A stretch of 64,000 bases of DNA from Chitinophagales bacterium (lineage in GTDB: Bacteria; Bacteroidota; Bacteroidia; Chitinophagales; Chitinophagaceae): contig JAIXKI010000002.1 of the NCBI GenBank assembly GCA_026936105.1, positions 62,001 to 126,000 on the forward strand. The letters run 5' to 3'. Made by a program: the position numbers and the translations under genes. This document shows positions 29,056 through 36,759 of this stretch, one piece after another; the stretch's first letter is position 1; each line of letters opens with the position of its first letter. The notes below the pieces were generated by a model, which was not told the DNA's origin, did not search any database, and worked only from the letters and a program-made list of their open reading frames with translations.

Positions 29056-29154
29056 ATGGGCAGAGGTGATAAAAAGACCAAAAAAGGAAAGATCTTCAAA
29101 GGTTCATTCGGTAAGAGCCGCCCTCACAAGGCTAATACTAAAAAGAAAAAATAG
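29056..29154 (+). CDS. 30S ribosomal protein THX (bS31)
   Basis: A 32-residue very basic peptide: it begins MGRGDKKTKKGKIFKGSFGK, continues SRPHKA and ends in a lysine run. The GRGDKKT.KGKIF.GSFGK.RP pattern is that of the small ribosomal protein THX, which sits in the head of the 30S subunit in Thermus and is widespread in Bacteroidota. The gene lies 93 bases after HU on the same strand. It is easy to miss because of its size, but the match covers the whole product. Confidence 0.9.
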   Translation: MGRGDKKTKKGKIFKGSFGKSRPHKANTKKKK

Positions 29155-29205
29155 AACCGATCTCTTCGAAAATTATTGAGAGCCCGGTATTTGTCAGTGC
29201 ATTTT

Positions 29206-29850
29206 TTAAGGCGCCAGTCTTTCTATTTTCCAGCTCCGGTTTTTCTGCAACGTATATTGAATCCTGTCATGAAGGCGGCTGATCCTTCCCTGCCAGAATT
29301 CAATGATCTCAGGCGAAACAAGAAAGCCGCCCCAGTAAGGAGGGCGTTGAATTTTAGTTCCTTTCATCCTGGCATACAGTTCCTGAAAATGATTGTCCAG
29401 CCATTCGCGGCTTTCAATGACCCTGCTTTGTGGAGATGTCCAGGCGCCGATACGGCTTGCTTCAGGCCTTGAATCATAATATTCATCGCTTTCCGCTGCA
29501 GACAACCTGGAAACGGTGCCGCTGATACGCACCTGCCTTTCCAGTTCTTTCCAGAAAAAAACAAGGCTTGCCCTGGGATTTTCCAGCAGGTTATGCGCTT
29601 TGTTGCTTTCATAATTGGTAAAGAATACAAATCCTTCATTGCTGAAATCTTTGAGCAAAACAATGCGTGCAGACGGAACAGCATCTTTTGAAGCAGTAGC
29701 CAGCGTCATAGCATTGGGTTCTTCCACCACCGATCTGATAACATGATCCCACCACTTTTTAAATTGAAGAAAAGGGTCTGCCTCCACATCTTTTTCTGAC
29801 AGGCTTTGCTGTGAATAGTCTTTCCTGATATCGGCGATATTACTGTGCAT
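29206..29850 (-). CDS. pdxH: Pyridoxamine 5'-phosphate oxidase
   Basis: A 214-residue FMN enzyme that oxidises pyridoxine or pyridoxamine 5'-phosphate to pyridoxal 5'-phosphate, the last step of vitamin B6 synthesis and salvage. Visible: the N-terminal YSQQSLSEKDVEADPF.QF..WW segment, the FMN-binding PSARIVLLKDFSNEGFVFFTNYESNKA (about 58-85), the FFWKELERQVRI strand, and the C-terminal signature EFWQGRISRLHDR. Length is normal. It is convergent to HU/THX. Confidence 0.95.
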   Translation of the reverse strand: MHSNIADIRKDYSQQSLSEKDVEADPFLQFKKWWDHVIRSVVEEPNAMTLATASKDAVPSARIVLLKDFSNEGFVFFTNYESNKAHNLLENPRASLVFFWKELERQVRISGTVSRLSAAESDEYYDSRPEASRIGAWTSPQSRVIESREWLDNHFQELYARMKGTKIQRPPYWGGFLVSPEIIEFWQGRISRLHDRIQYTLQKNRSWKIERLAP

Positions 29851-29901
29851 GTCACTTTCAATTTGAAGTACAAATTTAATCTTTCGGAACTTGCCTAAAT
29901 G

Positions 29902-29921
29902 AAAAAAGCCCCAAGGGGGGC
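29902..29921 (-). terminator. Terminator of the coiled-coil gene
   Basis: Read on the minus strand, GCCCC and GGGGC arms form a short strong stem followed by TTTTTT, 25 bases after the stop of the coiled-coil gene and before pdxH. Confidence 0.7.
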
Positions 29922-29945
29922 ATTTAAGAAATTTCAGGAAAGTTT

Positions 29946-31298
29946 TTATTCATTTTCCCGCCGGCGTATGAGCTGATCTCTTTCTTCCGACACCATGTGC
30001 AATTTACTTTCCAGCTCGCCAATACGTTTTAATTGACTCTCCAGTTTTTTGTTAGCCTCAGAAACGGTCTGAAGATCGTTATTCAATTCTTCGAGGTAAG
30101 CAACTCTTTTTTGCAATTGTTGCCGGTTAAAATTAGACTCATGCAGCTTATCTTCCGCATCAGCCAGTTGAGTCTGCAATCTTTGATTCTCTGATGCCAG
30201 TGTATTCAGCCTTTTCTTTTGCTCTTCAAATTCATCCGATAATTTATAATATTCTTCTTTCAGATCATTGTATTCAATACTGGTCACTTTTGAAGAACTG
30301 ACCTGGGTTTCCAGTTTTCTGATCTTATCCTGCAGCACATTAAATTCGTGGTACGCATTATCGAGCATGGAGCTCATCTCTTTGGTCAATTGCTCTTTTT
30401 GACGAAACATATTCATTTCCTTCTCTTTCTCACTGATGACCTGTTTTAAATCGGTGATCTGATGCGAGAGCTCATCTTTGTCCCGAAGCGCTTCCCGGGT
30501 TTGTTCTTCTTTTTCTTTGATCACATCTATTTGTCCCAGCAAGCGATTGATCTTTTCATTGTGTTCCATAAGGCTGCTCTGAGCCTGGCGAAGCTGTTCC
30601 ATGTAATCCGTCTCTTCATCAACATGGTGCGTATGGGCAGTTTCAAGAGCTGCATGTGCCGAATCAAGTTCCTGATGCAGTGATTCATTTTCTTTCCGGA
30701 GCCTTTCGATCTCTGCATTATAAACGCTGACATCAGGTTCTTTTGTGGCTGCAGCATGTGCCGTATCGAGTTCTTGCTGCAGATGTGCATTTTTATTCCT
30801 GAGTTCTTCTATCTCTATGTTATAAACACTCAGATCAGGTTCCTTTGCAGCTGCAGCATGGGTTGATTCAAGTTCTTGCTGCAACGACTCATTCTCTTTC
30901 CGGAGTTTTTCTATTTCTATATGATAAACGCTGCTATCCGGTTCTTTTGCGGCAGCAGCATGTGCTGATTCAAGTTCTTGTATCAACAACTTATTCTGCT
31001 TTCGGAGCTCATCTGCTTCAATAGTATAGATATTACTATTCGATTCCGACTCGGATAGCTTATCACTTACTTCAGCCAGTTTTTCTTTGATTTCCGTCAG
31101 CTCTTTATCCCTGTTCTCTATCTCATTAAAATATTTAAGCTTCCATTCTCCAAGGGTTTTAGCCAACGTTTGAGATTCCACATTTGAGTTCTTCAATGAC
31201 TTTCGGCTGGAAATGAAGAAATGAATGGTTATCCCGAGGATGATCGCTCCGATAAGAAGAATAACTACTTCAAGAATTGATAATGTAAGATGGCCCAT
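29946..31298 (-). CDS. Membrane-anchored coiled-coil protein with internal repeats
   Basis: A 450-residue protein with one N-terminal membrane segment (about residues 6-29, LSILEVVILLIGAIILGITIHF) and then an almost unbroken coiled coil to the C-terminus, rich in E, K, L and Q with heptad spacing. Residues 88 to about 224 consist of four tandem 34-residue repeats ending HAAAAKEPD or close to it. No enzymatic domain is present. It resembles structural or scaffolding proteins, possibly spanning the periplasm or linking the membrane to a cytoplasmic partner; topology is not decided by sequence. I do not recognise a named family. Confidence 0.7.
   Translation of the reverse strand: MGHLTLSILEVVILLIGAIILGITIHFFISSRKSLKNSNVESQTLAKTLGEWKLKYFNEIENRDKELTEIKEKLAEVSDKLSESESNSNIYTIEADELRKQNKLLIQELESAHAAAAKEPDSSVYHIEIEKLRKENESLQQELESTHAAAAKEPDLSVYNIEIEELRNKNAHLQQELDTAHAAATKEPDVSVYNAEIERLRKENESLHQELDSAHAALETAHTHHVDEETDYMEQLRQAQSSLMEHNEKINRLLGQIDVIKEKEEQTREALRDKDELSHQITDLKQVISEKEKEMNMFRQKEQLTKEMSSMLDNAYHEFNVLQDKIRKLETQVSSSKVTSIEYNDLKEEYYKLSDEFEEQKKRLNTLASENQRLQTQLADAEDKLHESNFNRQQLQKRVAYLEELNNDLQTVSEANKKLESQLKRIGELESKLHMVSEERDQLIRRRENE
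30627..31037 (-). repeat. Four tandem 102-bp coding repeats
   Basis: Inside the coiled-coil gene: four units of 34 codons, with consensus S.YNIEIE.LRKENESLQQELE.AHAAAAKEPD. Units 2-4 are more alike than unit 1 and each differs at several codons, so the expansion is not brand new. The fourth unit runs out into ALETAHTHH. Confidence 0.8.
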
Positions 31299-31392
31299 AA
31301 TCTTATATAATCAAAGCGGTAAACTATCAAAAAAAAATGAAACCCGCTGTTTTATTTTTTCACAAACCTGCAGTGAGTATTTAACAGAAACA

Positions 31393-32106
31393 TCATCCTT
31401 TCACCAACGTTCCTACCTTTTCCCCACTCACCACCCTGCGGAGGTTGTCCGGTTTGTTCATGTCAAATACAATGATGGGAAGGCTGTTCTCTTTACACAG
31501 GGTGAAAGCCGTCATATCCATCACTCTGAGGTTCTGATCCAGGCATTCCTGGAAAGTGATCACATTGTATTTTTTTGCTGTAGGATCTTTTTCCGGATCG
31601 GCATTGTAAATTCCATCCACTCTTGTTCCTTTCAGGATCACATCCGCATTGATCTCAATAGCCCTCAACGACCCGGCAGTGTCGGTGGTGAAATAGGGAT
31701 TCCCTGTTCCCGCACCAAAGATGACCACTCTTCCTTTTTCAAGGTGGCGGATAGCCCTTCTGCGGATATAAGGTTCGGCGATCTGCTCCATCTTGATGGC
31801 GCTTAAGAGCCTTGTATATACTCCTATTCTTTCCAGCCCTGCCTGCAAGGCCATGCCATTGATCACCGTGGCCAGCATTCCCATATAATCGCCATGTGCC
31901 CTTTCAATTCCGGTTTCGGATTCATTCATTCCCCGGTAAATATTTCCTCCGCCAATCACTATAGCCACCTGGACACCCAAATCGGTGATTGACTTAATAT
32001 CCTGAGCATATTGTGCGATCACAGTGGAATCCAGCCCAAAATTCTTGTCCCCCATCAAAGCCTCGCCGGAAAGTTTCAGAAGAATACGTTTGTACTTTGG
32101 AAGCAT
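31393..32106 (-). CDS. pyrH: UMP kinase
   Basis: A 237-residue amino-acid-kinase-fold enzyme that phosphorylates UMP to UDP in pyrimidine synthesis. Motifs: [14 protein letters not shown] (6-19), [11 protein letters not shown] (about 50-60), [22 protein letters not shown] (about 130-151), and the nucleotide-binding end [11 protein letters not shown]. Bacterial PyrH is hexameric and usually GTP-activated and UTP-inhibited. It lies downstream of tsf, as is frequent in bacteria, but is separated here by a terminator and a 424-base repeat region, so it probably has its own promoter. Confidence 0.96.
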   Translation of the reverse strand: MLPKYKRILLKLSGEALMGDKNFGLDSTVIAQYAQDIKSITDLGVQVAIVIGGGNIYRGMNESETGIERAHGDYMGMLATVINGMALQAGLERIGVYTRLLSAIKMEQIAEPYIRRRAIRHLEKGRVVIFGAGTGNPYFTTDTAGSLRAIEINADVILKGTRVDGIYNADPEKDPTAKKYNVITFQECLDQNLRVMDMTAFTLCKENSLPIIVFDMNKPDNLRRVVSGEKVGTLVKG

Positions 32107-32472
32107 GCAGTAAGATTTGCGCTGCGAAGATAGGGGATTTGATTTTGCAGTTATTTATTAATTACACCTGATAAATTAAAAAGGGCTGTATCAGAAGTAA
32201 AAAGTTCACTTCTACGATAGCATAAGCGATGATCCGGGCTGCAAAAAAAGTGCGTGGGTCTTTGCAAGGCAATGAAAAAAAGCAGATCGCTTCGTTCCTC
32301 GCGATGACCTATGCTACAAAAATTGCCGAAGCAAACTGCATTTAGGGCAGATCGCTTTGTTCTTCGCGATTATCAATGCGGCATAAATGAAGAAGGTTGT
32401 AGCAGAAGTAAAAAAAATCACTTCTACGATCGCATAAACGATAACCTATTCGTTGGGAAATACGAATAAAAA
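32107..32472. repeat. Intergenic repeat cluster between pyrH and tsf
   Basis: No gene is seen here. Two related pairs of direct repeats are present. One begins CAGAAGTAAAAA and continues CACTTCTACGAT.GCATAA.CGAT (about 32192-32235 and 32400-32445), with AGAAGT/ACTTCT hairpin arms. The other is GCAGATCGCTT.GTTC.TCGCGAT (32283-32306 and 32347-32370). The first copy of the latter contains GCTTCGTTCCTCGCGATGAC, a variant of a short extragenic sequence I know as widespread in bacterial genomes (GCTTCGTTCCTCGCAATGAC). Confidence 0.7.
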
Positions 32473-32503
32473 AGAGGCTATCTTAACTTTTGAGACAGCC
32501 TCT
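32473..32503 (-). terminator. Terminator of the rplM-rpsI-rpsB-tsf operon
   Basis: AGAGGCT/AGCCTCT arms extend, with one mismatch and one wobble, to a stem of about 14 pairs. On the minus strand it is followed by TTTTTATT, 28 bases after the tsf stop. Confidence 0.85.
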
Positions 32504-32530
32504 AAAAATTCTTGAACTTATTTCTTTTAC

Positions 32531-33370
32531 TTATCCTAAAGCCACTCTTTTGAATGCGGTCACTTTAAGATCTGCATCTACACTCTTCAGGTAATCACCA
32601 ACGGTTTTACTTCCGTCTTTTACAAAAGCCTGGGCCACCAAAGTTTGTTCTTTGAAGAACGCATTTAGTTTTCCCTCTGCAATCTTTGATAACATATCGG
32701 CAGGTTTACCAGCCATCTTTGGGTCATTTTTCAATTGTTCCAAAGCAATATCTTTTTCACGGGCAATAATGTCTGCAGGAACACCGGCAGCATCAACAGC
32801 TACGGGATTTAATGCGGCGATCTGCATCGCTACATCTTTACCCGCTTCTGCCTGTTGCTGATTCAATCCTACCAATACGCCGATGCGGTACGCTCCATGT
32901 ATATAAGATGCCACATAATCGGCATCCACTCTTTCAAATTTGGTAACGCCTATTTTTTCACCGATGGAAGCCAACTTATCATTTACCAGTTCTGCTACGG
33001 TGGCTACGCCGGCTTTTGCGTTCATCAATTCATCAAGGCTTTTCACATTGCCGGCAATAGCAGCATCTGCGATGCTTTGGCCAAAGGCAACAAAGTCTGC
33101 GTTCTTGCTTACAAAATCCGTTTCACAACTAACGCAAACCACAATACCGGTTTTATTATCTGCTGTTGTTCTGGCAATTACCACACCTTCTTTTGCTTCA
33201 CGGTCGCTTCTTTTTGCCGCTACTTTTTGGCCTTGTTTTCTTAACCAGTCAATGGCTGCTTCAAAATCACCGTTTGCTTCCGTTAATGCTTTACGGCAAT
33301 CCATCATTCCGGCGCCTGTCATCTGGCGCAACTTATTTATATCCTGTGCACTTATAGTTATTGTTGACAT
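32531..33370 (-). CDS. tsf: Translation elongation factor Ts
   Basis: A 279-residue factor that exchanges GDP for GTP on EF-Tu. The N-terminal UBA-like domain with LRQMTGAGMMDCRKALTEANGDFEAAIDWLRKQGQ is diagnostic, followed by the core with VVCVSCETDFVSKNADF (about 77-93). The dimerisation region and C-terminal DYLKSVDADLKVTAFKRVALG complete it. It is the last gene of the ribosomal operon, 91 bases after rpsB, with a terminator directly downstream. Confidence 0.97.
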   Translation of the reverse strand: MSTITISAQDINKLRQMTGAGMMDCRKALTEANGDFEAAIDWLRKQGQKVAAKRSDREAKEGVVIARTTADNKTGIVVCVSCETDFVSKNADFVAFGQSIADAAIAGNVKSLDELMNAKAGVATVAELVNDKLASIGEKIGVTKFERVDADYVASYIHGAYRIGVLVGLNQQQAEAGKDVAMQIAALNPVAVDAAGVPADIIAREKDIALEQLKNDPKMAGKPADMLSKIAEGKLNAFFKEQTLVAQAFVKDGSKTVGDYLKSVDADLKVTAFKRVALG

Positions 33371-33461
33371 AATTTATTTCTGTTTAAAACCATTTAATTA
33401 AAAACTGATCCTTGTAATATTTGCTTCTAAGGACCCTGTAATCAAATCCGCCGTTATTTGC

Positions 33462-34337
33462 TTATCTCCCACCCGGGCCGGCGGTTCTCCTGTGTCCACC
33501 CGCAGTACGACGTCTGGGTTGACCTCCGCTACGTTCTTTTCCACCGCGGTTGCCTCCCTCGGTTTCAGCTTCTGCAAGCAGCTTGGCAGCTTTTTTCTCT
33601 CTTTCATCATCTGCCACATCTTCTGCTTCTTCATCTTTGGCAGCCTGGCGTTCTGCAAGGCCCTCAGCAATTGCCGCTGTTATATAATTGGTAATGATCG
33701 CAATTGATTTTGTCGCATCATCATTTCCGGGAATGGCGAAGTCAACTTTGTTGGGATCACAATTTGTATCTACCACACCAAATGTAGTGATGCCGAGACG
33801 CTTAGCTTCTGCCAGGGCGATATGCTCATGACCAATGTCAATGATAAATAATGCAGCCGGCACCCTGCCAAGTTGCGCAATACCGCCCAGCACTTTATCC
33901 ATCTTATCCCTGTCCCGGCTCAGTGTCAATCTTTCCTTTTTGGTAATGTTGTCAAATGTGCCGTCGTTCAGCATTTTTTCAATGCTCTGCATTTTCTTCA
34001 CGCTCTTGCGTACCGTATTAAAGTTGGTGAGCATTCCGCCCAACCAGCGTTCCGTCACATAAGGCATTCCTACCCTGCGGGCACATTCGCTCACGATATC
34101 TTTAGCCTGCTTTTTGGTGCCTACAAACAGGATTTTCTTTCCGCTGCGTGCAATTTGTTTCATCACAGCAGCCGTTTCATTCAGGCATTCTGTGGTCTTG
34201 TTCAGATCAATGATATGAATGCCTTTTTTCTCTGCGAAAATATAAGGCAGCATTTTAGGGTTCCACTTTTTGCGCAGGTGGCCGAAATGTACGCCTGCTT
34301 CCAAAAGTTGCTGCTGAAGGGATGTATTGTTTTCCAT
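33462..34337 (-). CDS. rpsB: 30S ribosomal protein S2
   Basis: A 291-residue S2 protein; it begins with the typical LLEAGVHFGHLRKKWNPKMLPYIF (about 11-34) and contains RWLGGMLTNFNT, GVVDTNCDPNKVDFAIPGNDDA and SIAIITNYI. Residues up to about 230 cover the family. The remaining 60 residues are a charged E/A/K segment and then an Arg/Gly-rich tail (GGNRGGKERSGGQPRRRTAGG...), not seen in E. coli S2. The tail could bind RNA or simply be variable; the alternative frame there gives no S2-like end, so I do not call a frameshift. Confidence 0.95.
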   Translation of the reverse strand: MENNTSLQQQLLEAGVHFGHLRKKWNPKMLPYIFAEKKGIHIIDLNKTTECLNETAAVMKQIARSGKKILFVGTKKQAKDIVSECARRVGMPYVTERWLGGMLTNFNTVRKSVKKMQSIEKMLNDGTFDNITKKERLTLSRDRDKMDKVLGGIAQLGRVPAALFIIDIGHEHIALAEAKRLGITTFGVVDTNCDPNKVDFAIPGNDDATKSIAIITNYITAAIAEGLAERQAAKDEEAEDVADDEREKKAAKLLAEAETEGGNRGGKERSGGQPRRRTAGGHRRTAGPGGR

Positions 34338-34446
34338 TGAGAATTATTAATTACTTATGATTGATTATTGTGGATGACAGTCAGTTCAGAGTTCTTCATC
34401 CTGATCCGAGTTTACCAAAGTAAAACAAACGATCAATAATGAATTT

Positions 34447-34836
34447 TTACCTCTTGCTGAACTGGAAGCTTCTCCTTGCTTTTTTGTGGCCGAATTTCTT
34501 ACGCTCCACCGATCTCGGGTCTCTTTTCAAAAGGCCTGCAGCCTTAAGAGCCGGACGGAAATCGGGGTTCGTTTCCAGCAACACACGGGCTATACCCAGC
34601 ATGGCTGCTTCAGCCTGTCCTTTCACGCCGCCGCCTGATGCTGTGATGTTCGCATCAAATTTTCCCCATACGTCCACTGCTTTGAAAGGATGTTCTACCC
34701 GGCTTTGCAGATAGACCAGCGGAAAATATTGTTTATAGTCTTTGCCGTTCACTGTGATCTTACCCTCTCCTTTTGAAAGGAAAACCCTGGTCACAGCTTC
34801 TTTACGACGGCCCACTCCATTTTTTTGCTTTTCCAT
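34447..34836 (-). CDS. rpsI: 30S ribosomal protein S9
   Basis: A 129-residue protein of normal size. Motifs: GRRKEAVTRVFLSKGEGKITVNGK near the start, GGGVKGQAEAAMLGIARVLL in the middle, and the C-terminal GLLKRDPRSVERKKFGHKKARRSFQFSKR, whose final Lys-Arg reaches the ribosomal P site. It follows rplM after 17 bases, the conserved L13-S9 pair. Confidence 0.97.
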   Translation of the reverse strand: MEKQKNGVGRRKEAVTRVFLSKGEGKITVNGKDYKQYFPLVYLQSRVEHPFKAVDVWGKFDANITASGGGVKGQAEAAMLGIARVLLETNPDFRPALKAAGLLKRDPRSVERKKFGHKKARRSFQFSKR

Positions 34837-34853
34837 TATCTGATTTTTGGAAT

Positions 34854-35297
34854 TTAGAATTTAAGTTCTTGCGGTTTCTGTGCTGTATGAGGATGCTCAG
34901 CGCCTGTGTACACAAAAAGTTTTTTAAACATTTTTCTTCCCAGGCGATTCTTCGGCAGCATCCCTTTCACTGCTCTTTCTACCACTGCTTCCGGCCTGCG
35001 CTTCAATAAACTTCCGGCAGCTTCCTCTTTCAATCCACCGGGATATCCGCTGAAGGTCTGATACATTTTGTCTTTTAATTTATTGCCGGTAAAGGCAACT
35101 TTGTCTGCATTGATTACAATAATATAATCGCCGCAGTCAACATGAGGTGTATAGTATGCCTTGTTCTTGCCGCGTAATATTGCGGCAATTTTGGCACACA
35201 TACGACCTACGGTTTGATTGGTACCGTCCACAACGTACCATTTGCGTTGTACGGTAGCCGCATTCGCATGCTTTGTTGTAAAATGTAGATTACTCAT
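34854..35297 (-). CDS. rplM: 50S ribosomal protein L13
   Basis: A 147-residue protein starting [25 protein letters not shown], with [34 protein letters not shown] in the middle and [31 protein letters not shown] near the end. L13 is an early assembly protein of the large subunit. ATG at 35297 agrees with the family start; an ATG six codons earlier (35315) is possible but not conserved. First gene of the operon. Confidence 0.97.
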   Translation of the reverse strand: MSNLHFTTKHANAATVQRKWYVVDGTNQTVGRMCAKIAAILRGKNKAYYTPHVDCGDYIIVINADKVAFTGNKLKDKMYQTFSGYPGGLKEEAAGSLLKRRPEAVVERAVKGMLPKNRLGRKMFKKLFVYTGAEHPHTAQKPQELKF

Positions 35298-35415
35298 TCT
35301 TATTTTGCTTTTCACTCTTAGCTTTGGCTAACAGTATTGTTATTAAATAAACAATTCAGACCATCCTCTGAAATGCTCCCTTCGGCAACCTTTTTCAAGG
35401 CTGATTTTGGGGTCG
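35298..35415 (-). promoter_or_regulatory. Structured leader of rplM (possible L13 r-leader)
   Basis: About 115 nt of leader on the minus strand with a perfect hairpin TTCAGA-GGATGG-TCTGAA and a second stem TTAGC-CAAA-GCTAA close to the start codon. An autoregulatory L13 leader has been described for Bacteroidia; position and size fit, but I cannot align it here. Confidence 0.4.
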
Positions 35416-35423
35416 CAAAGATA
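35416..35423 (-). promoter_or_regulatory. -7 promoter element of the ribosomal operon
   Basis: On the minus strand TATCTTTG, then CGACC. It matches TAnnTTTG; the -33 part is not distinct. Confidence 0.5.
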
Positions 35424-35533
35424 GGTTTGTGTAAATTCTTAACCTAAGAATCAGGAAGGAATTTTTTATCGCACCTTTATAAAGTGTTGATTTTTAATGA
35501 AAATTTGTTCAGAAACAAAAAAAGGTCGCTAAA

Positions 35534-35552
35534 AGTTGGTATATTGCCAACT
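35534..35552 (+). promoter_or_regulatory. Palindromic operator before the HigA-like gene
   Basis: AGTTGGTATATTGCCAACT: 6-bp perfect arms AGTTGG/CCAACT seven bases apart, 35 bases before the start codon. Antitoxins of this class often repress their own promoters through such sites. Confidence 0.5.
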
Positions 35553-35587
35553 CGGTTTTTTATGTTGAAACAATTTAGAGCTTAAGT

Positions 35588-35959
35588 ATGAAACAATGGT
35601 TCGTTATAGAAAACGAAAAAGAATATAAGGATGCCACCGAACGGTTTGAAGAAATAAGAGAAGCGAAAAAAGGAACGCCGGAATATAAAGAAAAGCTTCT
35701 GCTTGTTCACCTGGTTTCGGAATATGAAAAAAAGCAGTGGAGCCTTCCCGAAGTGGATCCCATTGAAATGATAAAGATCAGGATGGAAGATTTTGGCTAC
35801 TCCGCATCCGATCTCGCCAAAGAATACGGCGATAAAGGGACGGTCAGTAAAGTGCTCAATTACAAACAGCCGCTTTCTTTGAATATGATTCGCATATTCA
35901 GCAAGCTGCTTCATATTCCTGCCGACGCCCTTACCAAAGAATATAAATTAAAAGTGTAA
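35588..35959 (+). CDS. HigA-like helix-turn-helix protein (solo antitoxin or regulator)
   Basis: A 123-residue protein of the COG5499/HigA-like antitoxin group. The N-terminal half (ATERFEEIREAKKGTPEYKEKLLLVHLVSEYEKKQW) is the helical segment typical of the family, followed by an HTH near residues 58-100 (IEMIKIRMEDFGYSASDLAKEYGDKGTVSKVLNYKQPLSLNMIR). HigA normally follows a HigB toxin. No HigB-like reading frame lies within the 270 bases upstream or directly downstream, so it may be an orphan antitoxin or a plain regulator. A palindrome at 35534 supports autoregulation. Confidence 0.8.
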   Translation: MKQWFVIENEKEYKDATERFEEIREAKKGTPEYKEKLLLVHLVSEYEKKQWSLPEVDPIEMIKIRMEDFGYSASDLAKEYGDKGTVSKVLNYKQPLSLNMIRIFSKLLHIPADALTKEYKLKV

Positions 35960-36068
35960 CGGTGATGTAATGCTTCACTCCTTTTGTGTATTTACAAATA
36001 AGGGCTTTGTGCGGGTGGGTTAAGTATTTTTTTCATCTCCATACTATTTAAAATCTAAAATAAAATTT

Positions 36069-36668
36069 ATGTCACACCTTCTCAACCGTTCCACCTTCGG
36101 CGATCCGAAAAATGCAGGCAACCTGATGAGCCTTGAAGACTCCAATCAATTATTAAATGAATGGGTTCCCAATGAACGGCTTCGTTTGCACATGAAGCAG
36201 GTGGCGGCGGTAATGAAAGCCTGGGCGCTGGAAAAAGAGAATGCGGATGAACTTACCGCTTCCAAATGGGAACTGGCAGGCTTATTACATGATGCCGACT
36301 GGGAAAAATATCCCGACGATCATTGCCGCATCATCATCGAAGAACTGGAGCGCAGAAACATAGACCCCGATGTCATCCACTGCATTGCATCCCACGGGCC
36401 CAATTTCTTCGGAGTGGAACCGGTCAGCAAGATGGATAAAATGATCTATGCCATTGATGAGCTTTCCGGGTTCATTCATGCTGCCGCATTGATCAGGCCC
36501 ACCCGCTATGAAGGAATGGATGCAAAAAGTGTGAAGAAAAAACTGAAGACCCCGTCATTTGCCGCTCAGGTCAGCAGGAACGACATCACCGATGCACTTT
36601 CCCGAATTGATGTATCTCTCGATGATCTGATCAGTTTCATAATTGAGCATCAAAAAAATGTAGCCTGA
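36069..36668 (+). CDS. HD domain protein
   Basis: A 199-residue protein with an HD-type metal phosphohydrolase fold: His in RLHMKQV (residue 41), the paired HD in LLHDADWEKYPDDH (about 75-88), and His at IASHG (about 108). Proteins of this size and pattern are usually annotated only as HD domain phosphohydrolases acting on nucleotides or hydrolases of unknown substrate. The N-terminal 30 residues are not conserved in an obvious way, so a later start cannot be excluded. It stands alone before ligA. Confidence 0.8.
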   Translation: MSHLLNRSTFGDPKNAGNLMSLEDSNQLLNEWVPNERLRLHMKQVAAVMKAWALEKENADELTASKWELAGLLHDADWEKYPDDHCRIIIEELERRNIDPDVIHCIASHGPNFFGVEPVSKMDKMIYAIDELSGFIHAAALIRPTRYEGMDAKSVKKKLKTPSFAAQVSRNDITDALSRIDVSLDDLISFIIEHQKNVA

Positions 36669-36759
36669 GTTTTCTCATCCGCCCGCGGATGATACCCGGT
36701 TTATTTACCCCTGATCCGGCTTAAAGAAACAAGAAGTAATTTTATACTTCAATTATTTT

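Noticed and set aside
33398-33670. Frameshift in rpsB suggested by a second open frame at its 3' end
   Set aside because: The alternative frame does not look like an S2 C-terminus, and the annotated frame gives a plausible disordered tail.
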